Of a stretch of 64,000 nt of DNA, positions 16,571 through 25,675 are shown one piece after another (the first letter of the stretch is position 1; every line of letters begins with the position of its first letter). The DNA comes from an uncultured Brachyspira sp. GTDB taxonomy: Bacteria > Spirochaetota > Brachyspiria > Brachyspirales > Brachyspiraceae. The notes under the pieces are model-generated. The model was given only the letters and a program-made list of their open reading frames with translations. It was not told the DNA's origin and searched no databases. The stretch covers positions 14,593 to 78,592 of the forward strand of contig NZ_CAJUPR010000004.1 in assembly GCF_910588665.1 (NCBI RefSeq), written 5' to 3'. Made by a program: the position numbers and the translations under genes.

Positions 16571-18238
16571 TTATTTGTTTTTAATAGGATCATTAGGATT
16601 AGAAGCTGTTTCTTTTGATAATCCTCGAGCCCATTGACCTGTAATAAATAATTCAACTACAGCTAATATTATCATAATAGCGGCAATTGCAGCCAATACA
16701 TAACCATCAAAAGTAGCTTTCATAACATTAGTATATACCACTAAGCCAAGAGCAGAAAGAGTAACCGCAAACATAAATGTCAAAGGTATAATATTTTCCC
16801 AAGAAGTTCTTTTTTGTCTGTTTTTTATCCAGGCAGCAACAGCTAATAAAGATAATCCTGCCAATAATTGATTCGCACTTCCGAATATAGGCCAAATTCT
16901 GGCATAACCGTAAAGTGTAAATCCTAAAGAGAATAGAACCGTAATGCCTGTTGCTATATAAGGATTAGTTAGAAAAGTTTTATGTACTCTTCCCGTAGAA
17001 GAAGTATATTCGCCTAATTCCTGTATTAAGTATCTTCCTATACGGGTTGCACTATCTAATGAAGTTAATGCAAAAGAAGCAAAAGCTAAAGTAACGAAAG
17101 TTTTTCCCATACTTAAAGGTATTCCGAAAGAAGTCATAAATGTTGCAACGCCTGTAGCAAATCTGGCGGCTGGAGTTCCTTGTCCGTTTCCTGCAACAGC
17201 TGAAACACTCATTAAAGCAACTATAGCAACTATACCTTCAATAAGCATAGCTCCGTATCCAACTAATTTAGCATCTTTTTCACTGTTAAGCTGTTTAGCG
17301 CTTGTTCCTGAACTTACAAGGGCATGGAATCCTGATATGGCCCCGCATGCAACAGTAATGAAAAGAATCGGGAATAGATAATTTCCTGCGCTAGGCATAA
17401 ATCCTGTGAATGCAGGTGTTTGCACGGCTGGTCTCATTATAACCAAACCTACAACGCCGCCTACTACCATAGCATAAAGCAGGAATGATGATAGATAATC
17501 TCTAGGCTGCAATAATATCCAAACAGGCATTAAAGAAGCACATATTATGTAAATAACTAATATTATCTGCCAATGTACTTTTTGTAAAGTTAAAAACGGG
17601 AATTTATCAGAAACAAAAATTATAGTAGCCAATAATGCAACGCCTATTATTGTTGAAACGGCAACGCTTGCCCCTCTTCTGTATACTAAGAAACCGAATA
17701 ATAAAGCTAAAACAATAAACAGCATACTAGCGGTGCCTGCAGCCGCAGATTCTCTGTAATTGTCAACATTTACTGCAAAAGTACCTGCCGTAATATCTAA
17801 GAAAGCCGCAACTACCAAACATATAGTAATAAAGGCGTAAAGAGTAAACATTATTTTACCTTTTTGGCTTACATTATGTCTTATAACTTCTCCGATAGAT
17901 TTACCTTCATGTCTCAGAGAAGCAACTAATGAACCGTAATCATGCACTCCGCCAAAAAATACGCATCCAAATAAAATCCATAAATAAACTGGAAGCCAGC
18001 CAAACATAGTGGCGATTATGGGACCTGTAATAGGACCTGCTCCCGCTATTGATGAGAAATGGTGTCCCAATAATACTTTAGCATCTGTAGGCACATAGTC
18101 TCTTCCGTCTTTAAGAATATGTGCGGGGGTTTTCTTACCAGGGTCTATTCCCCATTTCTTTGCTAAATATGAACCATAAGTTATGTAAGCTATGAAAAAT
18201 ATGATCATACCTAACAATAAAAGAATGAAAGCATTCAT
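16571..18238 (-). CDS. cstA: CstA-family carbon starvation / pyruvate-type transporter
   Basis: Polytopic inner-membrane carrier of 555 residues with about 14 hydrophobic segments. The family hallmarks are KVLLGHHFSSIAGAGPITGP near residue 60, the GGVHDYGSLVASLRHEGKS loop, and SGFHALVSSGTSAKQL near residue 310. Members import pyruvate or peptides. This is the shorter form without the C-terminal extension of the enteric proteins. A strong AAGGAGA precedes the ATG. It lies 31 bp downstream of a 174-residue unknown gene and very likely shares that gene's consensus promoter. The family is clear; the substrate is not. Confidence 0.88.
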   Translation of the reverse strand: MNAFILLLLGMIIFFIAYITYGSYLAKKWGIDPGKKTPAHILKDGRDYVPTDAKVLLGHHFSSIAGAGPITGPIIATMFGWLPVYLWILFGCVFFGGVHDYGSLVASLRHEGKSIGEVIRHNVSQKGKIMFTLYAFITICLVVAAFLDITAGTFAVNVDNYRESAAAGTASMLFIVLALLFGFLVYRRGASVAVSTIIGVALLATIIFVSDKFPFLTLQKVHWQIILVIYIICASLMPVWILLQPRDYLSSFLLYAMVVGGVVGLVIMRPAVQTPAFTGFMPSAGNYLFPILFITVACGAISGFHALVSSGTSAKQLNSEKDAKLVGYGAMLIEGIVAIVALMSVSAVAGNGQGTPAARFATGVATFMTSFGIPLSMGKTFVTLAFASFALTSLDSATRIGRYLIQELGEYTSSTGRVHKTFLTNPYIATGITVLFSLGFTLYGYARIWPIFGSANQLLAGLSLLAVAAWIKNRQKRTSWENIIPLTFMFAVTLSALGLVVYTNVMKATFDGYVLAAIAAIMIILAVVELFITGQWARGLSKETASNPNDPIKNK

Positions 18239-18269
18239 TATATATCTCCTTACATTTTTTTATATCCTC

Positions 18270-18794
18270 CTAAAAATCAGAAAGAAGAAATTTTAATTCT
18301 TTCTTTCTCATTTTAGGTAAGTATACATTTTTATCAGCCATAGACACTATAACATATTGCGTCTCAGACCATCCATGAAATAAAAGCTTGTAATTAACTT
18401 TATAAAAGAATTTTTTCGCCATCTTTTCCCATTCTTTTTCCAAATGACTTTCTGTTACTATAATACCTGTGATAACGCTTCTTTTATGAAATTTATTAGG
18501 ATTTGCAAGTATAGGTGTCAGTCTTATGAGCATTTCCTGAAAATTTTCTATATCTTCTTTTTTTAATTCTTTTATAAATCTTAAAAGCATATGTTCAAAT
18601 ACTGAATAGCCTTCATAAACTGTGGATTTAGTGATAAATGATTTGAAAAAATCATTTCTGTGAAAAGCATAAAGATCAAAGTATTCATCTTCTTTTTTTA
18701 TTTCATATTCTAAGTCGAAATGTCTCATTAATTTCTCTGAAACATTAAATATATATTTCTTTACATTTTCATTATTGATGTGAAGTTTTGCCAT
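18270..18794 (-). CDS. Conserved hypothetical protein upstream of cstA
   Basis: Unrecognised 174-residue soluble protein, rich in Lys, Glu, Phe and Tyr, with no signal peptide or membrane segment. It looks like a small alpha/beta protein (FDLEYEIKKEDEYFDLYAFH, then HKRSVITGIIVTESHLEKEW, then LLFHGWSETQYVIVSMADKN). GGAG precedes the ATG. It is the first gene behind a consensus promoter and is followed by cstA, so it may work with or control the transporter. That link rests on gene order only. Confidence 0.65.
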   Translation of the reverse strand: MAKLHINNENVKKYIFNVSEKLMRHFDLEYEIKKEDEYFDLYAFHRNDFFKSFITKSTVYEGYSVFEHMLLRFIKELKKEDIENFQEMLIRLTPILANPNKFHKRSVITGIIVTESHLEKEWEKMAKKFFYKVNYKLLFHGWSETQYVIVSMADKNVYLPKMRKKELKFLLSDF

Positions 18795-18814
18795 GCCGCT
18801 TCTCCATGATATAT

Positions 18815-18842
18815 ATTATATAAAGTTTTTTTTCATTGTCAA
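18815..18842 (-). promoter_or_regulatory. Full-consensus promoter of the hypothetical-cstA unit
   Basis: Minus strand TTGACA (18842-18837), 16 bp, TATAAT (18820-18815). Both boxes match consensus exactly, and the ATG is about 20 bp downstream, giving a very short leader. Confidence 0.8.
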
Positions 18843-18850
18843 GCTTAAAT

Positions 18851-18881
18851 ATACTAAATAATAATAATTGTTATTTAGTAT
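18851..18881. promoter_or_regulatory. Inverted repeat just upstream of the consensus promoter
   Basis: ATACTAAATAA (18851-18861) and TTATTTAGTAT (18871-18881) form a perfect 11-bp inverted repeat with a 9-bp spacer. It ends 9 bp from the -35 box. It could be an activator or repressor site, or the end of the rdgB transcript; no T-run supports the latter strongly. Confidence 0.45.
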
Positions 18882-18999
18882 CATTTAATTTAAATTAAAT
18901 ATAATACTTTATAATTAATTTGATATATAAGATTTACTATTTATGATGGATTGACATCGGTTAATATTTACAAATATTGATGCTTTTTACAGCAGTATT

Positions 19000-19599
19000 T
19001 TAATATTGCAGGCTGTATATTGCAGATAATATAGTCTTCATTTTTTTTATAGCCAATGCTCTGTGACTTATAGAATTTTTTTCTTCTAATGTCATTTGGG
19101 CATAAGTTATATTATATCCTTCAGGCTGAAATATGGGATCATAACCGAAACCGTCAATGCCTCTTGGTTTTTCTATTATTTTTCCATTAACTTTTCCTTC
19201 CAAAGCTATATAATAACTATCATCTAATACACATACAGCCGAAGTTATGAAGCATGCGGTTCTGTCTTCTTCATTTTTTAATTCATCTAAAAGCATTTGT
19301 ATTTTTTCTTCATAGCTTAAATTTTCTCCGCCGTATCTTGCCGAATATATTCCGGGTCTGCCATTTAAAGCATTGATGCAAAGTCCTGAATCGTCGGCTA
19401 ATGAAGGAAGTTTAGTATGATTATATACAGCTTTAGCTTTTATAAGAGAGTTTTCAATAAATGTGTTTCCGTTTTCTATTATTTCATTTATATCATGAGG
19501 CATAGGCATTATTTCCTTTACAATATTTCCTTTAAATATAGCCTCTATTTCTTTTAATTTATGCTTATTTGAGGTTGCTATTACTAATTTATTCAGCAT
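19000..19599 (-). CDS. rdgB: Non-canonical purine NTP pyrophosphatase (RdgB/HAM1)
   Basis: House-cleaning enzyme hydrolysing dITP, ITP and XTP so that deaminated purines are not put into DNA or RNA. It has 199 residues from the ATG at 19599. AAGGA is 7 bases from this ATG but only one base from the earlier ATG (19605), so I prefer the later one. Motifs are VIATSNKHKLKEIE, PSLADDSGLCINALNGRPG and SARYGGE, the GFGYDPIF signature, and a conserved SHRALA near the C-terminus. The assignment is firm. Confidence 0.93.
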   Translation of the reverse strand: MLNKLVIATSNKHKLKEIEAIFKGNIVKEIMPMPHDINEIIENGNTFIENSLIKAKAVYNHTKLPSLADDSGLCINALNGRPGIYSARYGGENLSYEEKIQMLLDELKNEEDRTACFITSAVCVLDDSYYIALEGKVNGKIIEKPRGIDGFGYDPIFQPEGYNITYAQMTLEEKNSISHRALAIKKMKTILSAIYSLQY

Positions 19600-19635
19600 A
19601 TTCATATCCTTATAAATACTTTTTAATTTTTAAAT

Positions 19636-19664
19636 ATTATAAATACTTGTAAAAAAATCATCAA
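19636..19664 (-). promoter_or_regulatory. rdgB promoter
   Basis: Minus strand TTGATG (19664-19659), 17 bp, TATAAT (19641-19636), about 37 bp before the ATG. Confidence 0.55.
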
Positions 19665-19775
19665 AAAATAGATTAAGTTTATACGGCGTCTTTCAGAATA
19701 AAGTTTTTATTATAAAAAATATTATGACTTTAATTAATTATCATTTTTAAAAAATAATAAAGACTTATTTACTTA

Positions 19776-21761
19776 TTATCTGTATGAAACAATTTTATTC
19801 ATATTATTTTTATTTCTTGTTGCAATCTGTACAATAATTAATATTATTATAATAGATATTCCTATGATGTCCGTATAAAATTCAGGATATATAGATAAAA
19901 GTCCCGATATAATAAACAGTATTCTTTCAATAGCATTGCATTTTCTAAATACATATCCTTCCAATCCTGCGGATACTGCAAACATACCTATAAGAGAAGT
20001 TATTAAAATAGGTATAATGTCCGAAATAGTAGTATCAATCATTAATATATCAGGATTGAATATAAACATATAAGGAATAATAAAAGCACCTATTGAAAGT
20101 TTAGTAGCTTCTATGCCAGTTTTCAGCGGGTCGGATTTTGCAATTGCAGCTCCTGCCATAGCAGCCAATGCTACAGGAGGCGTAACATCGGCTATTATGC
20201 CGAAATAAAATACAAACATATGGGCTGCAAGAGGCTTATAACCTAATCCTATTATTGCGCTTGCAGCTATTGTGGATGTAATAAGATAGTTTGCGGTTGT
20301 AGGAACTCCCATGCCAAGTATTATTGAGCTTATCATAGTTAAAAATAATAATAGTAAAGATATTCCTCCTGATATTGATATTAATCCTGCGCCTATTTTC
20401 AAACCTAAGCCCGTTAAAGTAATAACTCCTATTATAATTCCAGCCATAGCACATGCAACGGCAACGCTTATTATATTTCTAGCCGCATTCACAAAAACAT
20501 CTATCAAATCACTGAATGTAAAACGGATTTTCCTTTTCATTATGATATCAGTTATAGAATTTATCAGCGCAACCAATGCTGCGGCTATAATTCCCATTAA
20601 TCCTGCATATATTGCAGTTTTTCCCAGTATAAAGAAATATATTATTGTTAAAAGTGGAATAATTAAATAACCTCTTTTCATCAAAAGATCTCCGATTTTA
20701 GGCAGAGAATCTCTTGATAATCCTTTAAGTCCAGTTTTTTTAGCTTCCAAATGCACCATTATGAATATGCCTGTAAAATATAGTACGGCTGGTATTATAG
20801 CTGCTCTAGCAACTTCCATATAAGGAATACCTAAACTTTCAGCCATCAGGAAGGAAGCAGCTCCCATTATAGGAGGCATTAACTGTCCTCCTGTAGAAGC
20901 CGAAGCCTCAACAGCGCCTGCAAACTCAGGTCTGTAGCCTAAGGATTTCATCATAGGTATTGTAAAACTTCCCGTACCTACAGTGTTTGATACGGAACTT
21001 CCAGATACCGTGCCAAACATAGCACTTGTAAGCACCGCAACCTTAGCTGGTCCGCCGTCAAAACCTCCCGCTATGGCATCGCATATATCTATAAAAAACT
21101 GTCCTATTCCCGTTTTATCAAGCAATGCACCAAAGAATATAAAAAGAAAAATAAATGTGGCTGATGCTCCTATAGGCGTACCCATTATGCCTTCTGTATT
21201 ATAAAATAAATGCGATACTAATCTTTGAATTGAATATCCTCTGTGATTTAGAAAGCCTGGCGCATAAGCTCCGAATAATGCATACATAATAAAAATTATT
21301 GATATCACAAGTATAGGAAGCCCGACTATTCTTCTGCATGCCTCAAATACTAAAAGTATTCCTATTATGCCTACTGCAATATCTGCTGCCGTATATATTC
21401 CAGCTCTTCTAACCAACGATTCAAAATTAATTGTAATATAGCTCCAAGAAGCAGCTCCTATTAAAGCAAATATAATATCATAGAACGGAAGCTTATCTTT
21501 AGGCATATCTTTTTTAATAGGAAAAAGCAAATAGGCAAGAAGCATAACAAATGATAAATGCGTTGCTCTTAAAATCTGCGCTGTAATTTTTCCAGAAAGT
21601 ATTGAATATAATTGAAATAGGCAAAATATTACAGATATAAGTATAATTAAATATTTTTTCCAACCGCTGTATCTTCTGTATCTAGATTCGCTGTCATATT
21701 TACTCATATAATCATCAATTTCTTCAACTGTAGGAATATGAATATCTTTTCTATGCTTCAT
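19776..21761 (-). CDS. TRAP transporter permease, fused 4TM/12TM (TAXI type)
   Basis: Ion-driven importer membrane subunit in which the small (DctQ) and large (DctM) parts are one 661-residue chain. About 16 hydrophobic segments are visible after a polar N-terminus of about 45 residues (HIPTVEEIDDYMSKY). Motifs typical of the fused family are GSVSGSSVSNTVGTGSFTIP (appearing here as FGTVSGSSVSNTVGTG), GGQLMPPIMGAASFLMAE, LGMGVPTTANYLI and DVTPPVALAAMAGAAIA. It follows the TAXI receptor and DUF1850 genes on the same strand, the usual TRAP-TAXI order. The substrate is unknown; relatives transport dicarboxylates or amino acids. Confidence 0.92.
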   Translation of the reverse strand: MKHRKDIHIPTVEEIDDYMSKYDSESRYRRYSGWKKYLIILISVIFCLFQLYSILSGKITAQILRATHLSFVMLLAYLLFPIKKDMPKDKLPFYDIIFALIGAASWSYITINFESLVRRAGIYTAADIAVGIIGILLVFEACRRIVGLPILVISIIFIMYALFGAYAPGFLNHRGYSIQRLVSHLFYNTEGIMGTPIGASATFIFLFIFFGALLDKTGIGQFFIDICDAIAGGFDGGPAKVAVLTSAMFGTVSGSSVSNTVGTGSFTIPMMKSLGYRPEFAGAVEASASTGGQLMPPIMGAASFLMAESLGIPYMEVARAAIIPAVLYFTGIFIMVHLEAKKTGLKGLSRDSLPKIGDLLMKRGYLIIPLLTIIYFFILGKTAIYAGLMGIIAAALVALINSITDIIMKRKIRFTFSDLIDVFVNAARNIISVAVACAMAGIIIGVITLTGLGLKIGAGLISISGGISLLLLFLTMISSIILGMGVPTTANYLITSTIAASAIIGLGYKPLAAHMFVFYFGIIADVTPPVALAAMAGAAIAKSDPLKTGIEATKLSIGAFIIPYMFIFNPDILMIDTTISDIIPILITSLIGMFAVSAGLEGYVFRKCNAIERILFIISGLLSIYPEFYTDIIGISIIIILIIVQIATRNKNNMNKIVSYR

Positions 21762-21773
21762 TATATCCTCCCA

Positions 21774-22268
21774 TTATTTTATATAATTCATTATTATTTC
21801 AAATAATGATACATTTTTATATTCTATTTTTATATTAGTCTGAGGTGCAAAAAAACTATCCAATTCTATAACTTTTTCATCTGCGGTTATAGTATGATTA
21901 GCAATTATACCAATAAATAAATAAAAGTCTTTAATTATTCTGTTCATTTTATTTATTTCTATATAATCGTCGGTAATAACAATATTTTCATAGCTTTCAG
22001 GTTCGGCTATACCTGCGCCGTAAGAAACAAATCTAGTCTTATCTAAAATTAAATTATTGTTTTTATCTATAAAATAGTAATCTCTAATTCTGCCTTTATT
22101 AACAGAATGAGTATATGAAATTATAAACTTCTTATCATCAAGGTTTAATATCATATTAACTTTATTGTTTTTAACACTATTTAATACTAGTTTTGGAAAT
22201 AATGGTATAAATAATAAAGTAATAGCTGTAAGTATAATTAATAAAAATATAATAATTTTTTTTGACAT
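21774..22268 (-). CDS. DUF1850 family protein of the TRAP-TAXI operon
   Basis: Small protein of about 164 residues with one N-terminal membrane segment and an extracytoplasmic remainder. Visible features include ISYTHSVNKGRIRDYYFID, the SVxKxxxxDyy pattern of DUF1850, then FVSYGAGIAEP. DUF1850 proteins are encoded next to fused TRAP permeases; their role is unknown. Its stop is 12 bp from the permease start. The start is uncertain. I take the ATG at 22268 because the alternative at 22295 lies inside the arm of a terminator-like hairpin. Neither has a clear ribosome site. Confidence 0.75.
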   Translation of the reverse strand: MSKKIIIFLLIILTAITLLFIPLFPKLVLNSVKNNKVNMILNLDDKKFIISYTHSVNKGRIRDYYFIDKNNNLILDKTRFVSYGAGIAEPESYENIVITDDYIEINKMNRIIKDFYLFIGIIANHTITADEKVIELDSFFAPQTNIKIEYKNVSLFEIIMNYIK

Positions 22269-22285
22269 AATATAAAAAATTATTA

Positions 22286-22320
22286 ATGTATTCATTATCT
22301 ATCTCTGATAATGAATACAT
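22286..22320 (-). terminator. Terminator-like hairpin inside the TRAP-TAXI operon
   Basis: A perfect 14-bp stem (22320-22307 with 22299-22286) with a 7-base loop lies 13 bp after the receptor stop. On the minus strand a T-rich tract follows. It should cut transcript passing from receptor to permease. Confidence 0.65.
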
Positions 22321-22333
22321 CTATTAAACTAAA

Positions 22334-23284
22334 TTATTCTATATTATATCCTAATTCCTGATAATATTTTAAAGCTCCTGGGTGAAACGGTATTGATATT
22401 CCTTTATAAGAATCTTCTATATTTAATTCTTCTCCTTTGGCATGAGCTGCTGCCAAGTCAGATTTTTTATCAAATAATGTTTTCATTAAGTTATAAACAA
22501 TATTTTCAGGTATATTATTATTAACAACAATAGTAGCTTTAACGGCTATTGCTCTGGTGTCGGTATCAATTTTACTATATGTATTAGCAGGTATTGTTAT
22601 CTCAGTATAATATTTATATTTGTGAAGCATTTCATCTACAGGTATTTTATCCAAAGATACTAAAACTATATCGCTTGATAAAGATAGTTCCTGTAAAGCT
22701 GCATTAGGCATTCCAGCCACTATAAAACAAGCATCCAATGTGCCGTTTTGAAGTCCGTCGCTTGATTCTTTAAAAGAAAGATTTGATTTATTTATATCAT
22801 TAAATGTTAAGCCGTAAGCTTCCAATATCTGCTTAGCATTAAATTCCACTCCGCTTCCTGCATCTCCAACAGATACTCTTTTTCCTTTCATATCAGATAT
22901 TGTTTTTATTGCGCTTGATTTTGTAGCAGCTATTTGTACTATTTCAGGATATAATGTAAGCATTGCAGAAAAATTTGTTAATACTTCGCCTGCAAATATA
23001 TCTGTGCCGTTATATGCATAATCTATAACATCATTTTGAACAAAAGCTAAATCAGCCTCATGTCTGTTAAGAAGTCTCAAATTTTCAGCGGAAGCCCCAG
23101 TTGATTGCGCTGTAACATTCATTCCGTTTATATTGGCATTCCATATACTTGCTATGCTTCCTCCAAATGAATAGTATGTTCCGCTGGTACCGCCTGTGGC
23201 AAAAATATAATTGAGATTACCGCTTTTTTGACACCCCGCAGCTAATAATAGAACGGCAGTAACAGCAATGAAAACATTTCTCAT
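22334..23284 (-). CDS. TAXI family TRAP solute receptor (lipoprotein)
   Basis: Extracytoplasmic substrate-binding protein of a TRAP transporter. The start is at 23284 (316 residues), where AAGGAG and a lipoprotein signal (FIAVTAVLLLAAGC) are found; the frame can be extended to 23344 but only through an unlikely leader. The family opening is YIFATGGTSGTYYSFGGSIA, followed by STGASAENLRLLNRHEADLAFVQ, the TAXI hallmark. Lipid anchoring is predicted by the cysteine. The gene heads the operon TAXI-DUF1850-permease. The ligand is unknown; relatives bind glutamate or other carboxylates. Confidence 0.92.
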   Translation of the reverse strand: MRNVFIAVTAVLLLAAGCQKSGNLNYIFATGGTSGTYYSFGGSIASIWNANINGMNVTAQSTGASAENLRLLNRHEADLAFVQNDVIDYAYNGTDIFAGEVLTNFSAMLTLYPEIVQIAATKSSAIKTISDMKGKRVSVGDAGSGVEFNAKQILEAYGLTFNDINKSNLSFKESSDGLQNGTLDACFIVAGMPNAALQELSLSSDIVLVSLDKIPVDEMLHKYKYYTEITIPANTYSKIDTDTRAIAVKATIVVNNNIPENIVYNLMKTLFDKKSDLAAAHAKGEELNIEDSYKGISIPFHPGALKYYQELGYNIE

Positions 23285-23315
23285 AATAATAATACTCCTT
23301 ATAAAATTTACTGAT

Positions 23316-23344
23316 ATAATACACTTTATAATATTAAAAGTCAA
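23316..23344 (-). promoter_or_regulatory. Promoter of the TRAP-TAXI operon
   Basis: Minus strand TTGACT (23344-23339), 17 bp, TATTAT (23321-23316), about 32 bp before the receptor ATG. Confidence 0.65.
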
Positions 23345-23468
23345 TATTTATTCTATTATATTTTTATACAGAATAAAAATATAAGCAGTATGTTTAAAGT
23401 TAAAAAGATTTAAAATATGATATAAAAATTTATATATTAATTAAATATTAATAAAAAAAGCAATGCTG

Positions 23469-24143
23469 TTATTTTAAGCAGCGTGCTATTTTGCCGTTTG
23501 ACATCTCATAAACATTATTGGCATGCGCAGCTATATTATGGGCATGGGTAACCATTATTATACTTGTACCCTGTTTATTTATAGCCGTCAGTATTTCCAT
23601 TAATGTTTTTGTTGTTGCAGGATCCAAATCGCTTGTAGGCTCATCGGCTATTAAGCATTTGCATCCGTAAGCTAATGCTCTGAGTATGGCAACTTTTTTC
23701 ATTTCGCCGCCTGAAAGATTAGATGCTTTTGAATACATCTTGTCTTTCAGAGAAAATAATTCTATATTTTCTTTAGTTTGATTTATTTTATCATCGGTAA
23801 TTTTATGTTTAAAAGCTAAAGGCATCAATATATTATCTATAACGCTTATAGTTGGTATTATAACAGGATATTGAAATATATATGAAAAATATTCCCTTCT
23901 GAAGCTTGCCATAACATCTTCACTCGCTCCGTTTAATTTGAAAGAATCATAATATATGGTTCCGCCTGTCGGCTTAAGTATTCCTCCAGTTATGCTGAGT
24001 AAAGTGCTTTTTCCGCTTCCAGTATGTCCCACAAAACTTATAAAATCTCCCTGATTTATATCCAGACTTATATTTTCTAAGGCATTGTACTGATTTATTC
24101 CCAAAGAGAAAGATTTTGAAACATTGATGATTTTTATATTCAT
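23469..24143 (-). CDS. ABC transporter ATP-binding protein (LolD/MacB-like)
   Basis: Cytoplasmic ATPase of 224 residues. Walker A is FVGHTGSGKSTLLS, the signature is NLSGGEMKKVAILRAL, Walker B is CLIADEPTSDLDP, and the switch histidine is in MVTHAHNIA. It belongs to the class that works with FtsX-type permeases in lipoprotein release, efflux or cell-wall control. Its ATG overlaps the stop of the permease gene by 4 bp, so the two are translationally coupled. It contains no extra domain. The transported molecule is unknown. Confidence 0.9.
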   Translation of the reverse strand: MNIKIINVSKSFSLGINQYNALENISLDINQGDFISFVGHTGSGKSTLLSITGGILKPTGGTIYYDSFKLNGASEDVMASFRREYFSYIFQYPVIIPTISVIDNILMPLAFKHKITDDKINQTKENIELFSLKDKMYSKASNLSGGEMKKVAILRALAYGCKCLIADEPTSDLDPATTKTLMEILTAINKQGTSIIMVTHAHNIAAHANNVYEMSNGKIARCLK

Positions 24144-24703
24144 AGAGTTCCTCTTAAATCTTCATAAGGATCTTTCTGCAGAAGTATTGAATTGGATATA
24201 AAAGCGCCTGTCATAAATCCTATTATCAATACGGCATTAGCTAAAATAATTATATAAGCACCATTGATTACATCTGATACCTCTATCAAAGTCAGTATAT
24301 ATGAACTGTATCTTAAATATAAAATTAATATTTCTATCATACAAATTAAAAATGATATTAAAATATATAAAAGGCTTATCAATATTGATAATTTTCTTAT
24401 TGCAAGCTTAGTGGCTCCGAATATGCGCAAAGTGGAAAACATTCTGCTGTTTTTAGAAAATATATATGAGCTTGATATTGCCGAATATAGTATTCCTATT
24501 ATTAATATTGCTATAAATAGAGCATATATTGAAAATTCTCTAAAAAAAGGTATATTTTCATTCAATAATATTTCATACTTCCATACTAAACTGAATATTG
24601 AGGTTACAGTCATAAGCTGAGACAATGAAATAAATATTATTATTGAAAAAATAATGCTTCCTTTAATAAGTTTTGAGGCATATCCTATAGTTGAGTTATA
24701 CAC
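24140..24703 (-). CDS. Minimal FtsX-like ABC permease
   Basis: Membrane protein of 187 residues with four hydrophobic segments (about 13-38, 55-80, 104-128, 143-168). The section SRMFSTLRIFGATKLAIRKL between segments 2 and 3 matches the cytoplasmic coupling loop of FtsX/MacB permeases. Unlike those, only about 16 residues separate segments 1 and 2, so the large extracytoplasmic domain is absent. The start codon is GTG, with AAAGG nine bases ahead. It is coupled to the ATPase gene by a 4-bp overlap. No third gene is seen that might supply an external domain. Confidence 0.7.
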   Translation of the reverse strand: MYNSTIGYASKLIKGSIIFSIIIFISLSQLMTVTSIFSLVWKYEILLNENIPFFREFSIYALFIAILIIGILYSAISSSYIFSKNSRMFSTLRIFGATKLAIRKLSILISLLYILISFLICMIEILILYLRYSSYILTLIEVSDVINGAYIIILANAVLIIGFMTGAFISNSILLQKDPYEDLRGTL

Positions 24704-24881
24704 AATAAAAAACCTTTTATTTATTATAATTGCCGTAAAACTTAACTTAATAAATTAAATCAAGCATAACTGTTGTTTATTCGGCTTTCTGGTATCTTTG
24801 TAAAAAATAATATTTATCTGCAATTTAAATATCGATATTATTAATAATTACTTAAGCAAATTATTTTAAGCATAATAATAT

Positions 24882-25418
24882 CTATCTCAATATTCCAAAT
24901 TCTATTGTATTTTCTTTATCTAATTCTTCTATATACGGTATAGGATATTCCAGCATGTCTTTACCGTTTTTTAAAGTATTATATATTGTCAGATTATTCT
25001 TTTTCCAATCGGATAATCTTTTTTTATACTCTTTATTGTATCCTGAAGTCATTTTTAATTTTCCATTCTGTATTATAAAGCCTACAAACATATTTACATT
25101 GCTTTCATACAATGAGCTTTTTATATCGTATATATCATAAGCTACATATTTTATAGGCATCTTTTCATAATAGTATGCATTAGTTGGGCTTTCAGCATAT
25201 AAAAATACCCCGGTCCCTATTTTTATTCCGTTTATTTTATATTCTACATTTCCGTCATCTGTGAATGTGTATAAATAACCGTTCGGAGCCATTACTCTTT
25301 TTCCTCTTACGGTTTTTATCCATATATTATCGTAATTTGTATGAGATACCGTTTTTATATTGGAAGCGCATGACGATATTAAAAATAATAATATGGAAAC
25401 ACTAAATAATTTTATCAT
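24882..25418 (-). CDS. Hypothetical lipoprotein
   Basis: Unrecognised 178-residue exported protein. The signal peptide ends LISSC, a good lipobox, so membrane attachment is predicted. The mature part is rich in Tyr, Asn and Lys and looks beta-rich (GYLYTFTDDGNVEYKINGIK). Its APNGYLYTFTDDGN resembles a tag of lipocalin-like or META-type small domains, but the similarity is too weak to name a family. AAGG precedes the ATG. It is a single gene between the ABC pair and mutS. Confidence 0.65.
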   Translation of the reverse strand: MIKLFSVSILLFLISSCASNIKTVSHTNYDNIWIKTVRGKRVMAPNGYLYTFTDDGNVEYKINGIKIGTGVFLYAESPTNAYYYEKMPIKYVAYDIYDIKSSLYESNVNMFVGFIIQNGKLKMTSGYNKEYKKRLSDWKKNNLTIYNTLKNGKDMLEYPIPYIEELDKENTIEFGILR

Positions 25419-25617
25419 AAAAAATACCTTAAAATATTATGATATATTTTCGACATTTAAAGAAAAATAACAGTATAAAAAATATGATTTAATATTTATT
25501 TATGTATAAAAGTTTCAGAATATCATTATGCTTTTTATCAATAGTTTTAATTAAGTTATTATCCGATAATATATTAATACTTAAATTTTTTTATAAAAAA
25601 TAAAAATTAACATAAAT

Positions 25618-25646
25618 TTGATTAAAGAATCAAAATATATTATACT
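25618..25646 (+). promoter_or_regulatory. mutS promoter with a palindrome over the -35 box
   Basis: TTGATT (25618-25623), 17 bp, TATACT (25641-25646), 30 bp before the ATG. The -35 box is the left arm of a perfect palindrome, TTGATT-AAAG-AATCAA (25618-25633), a possible operator. Confidence 0.65.
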
Positions 25647-25675
25647 AGGCTCAAAATTATAAACGGAAAAATATA

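Noticed and set aside
20311..20670. 119-codon plus-strand frame
   Set aside because: Antisense to the hydrophobic TRAP permease; such frames are common opposite membrane proteins.
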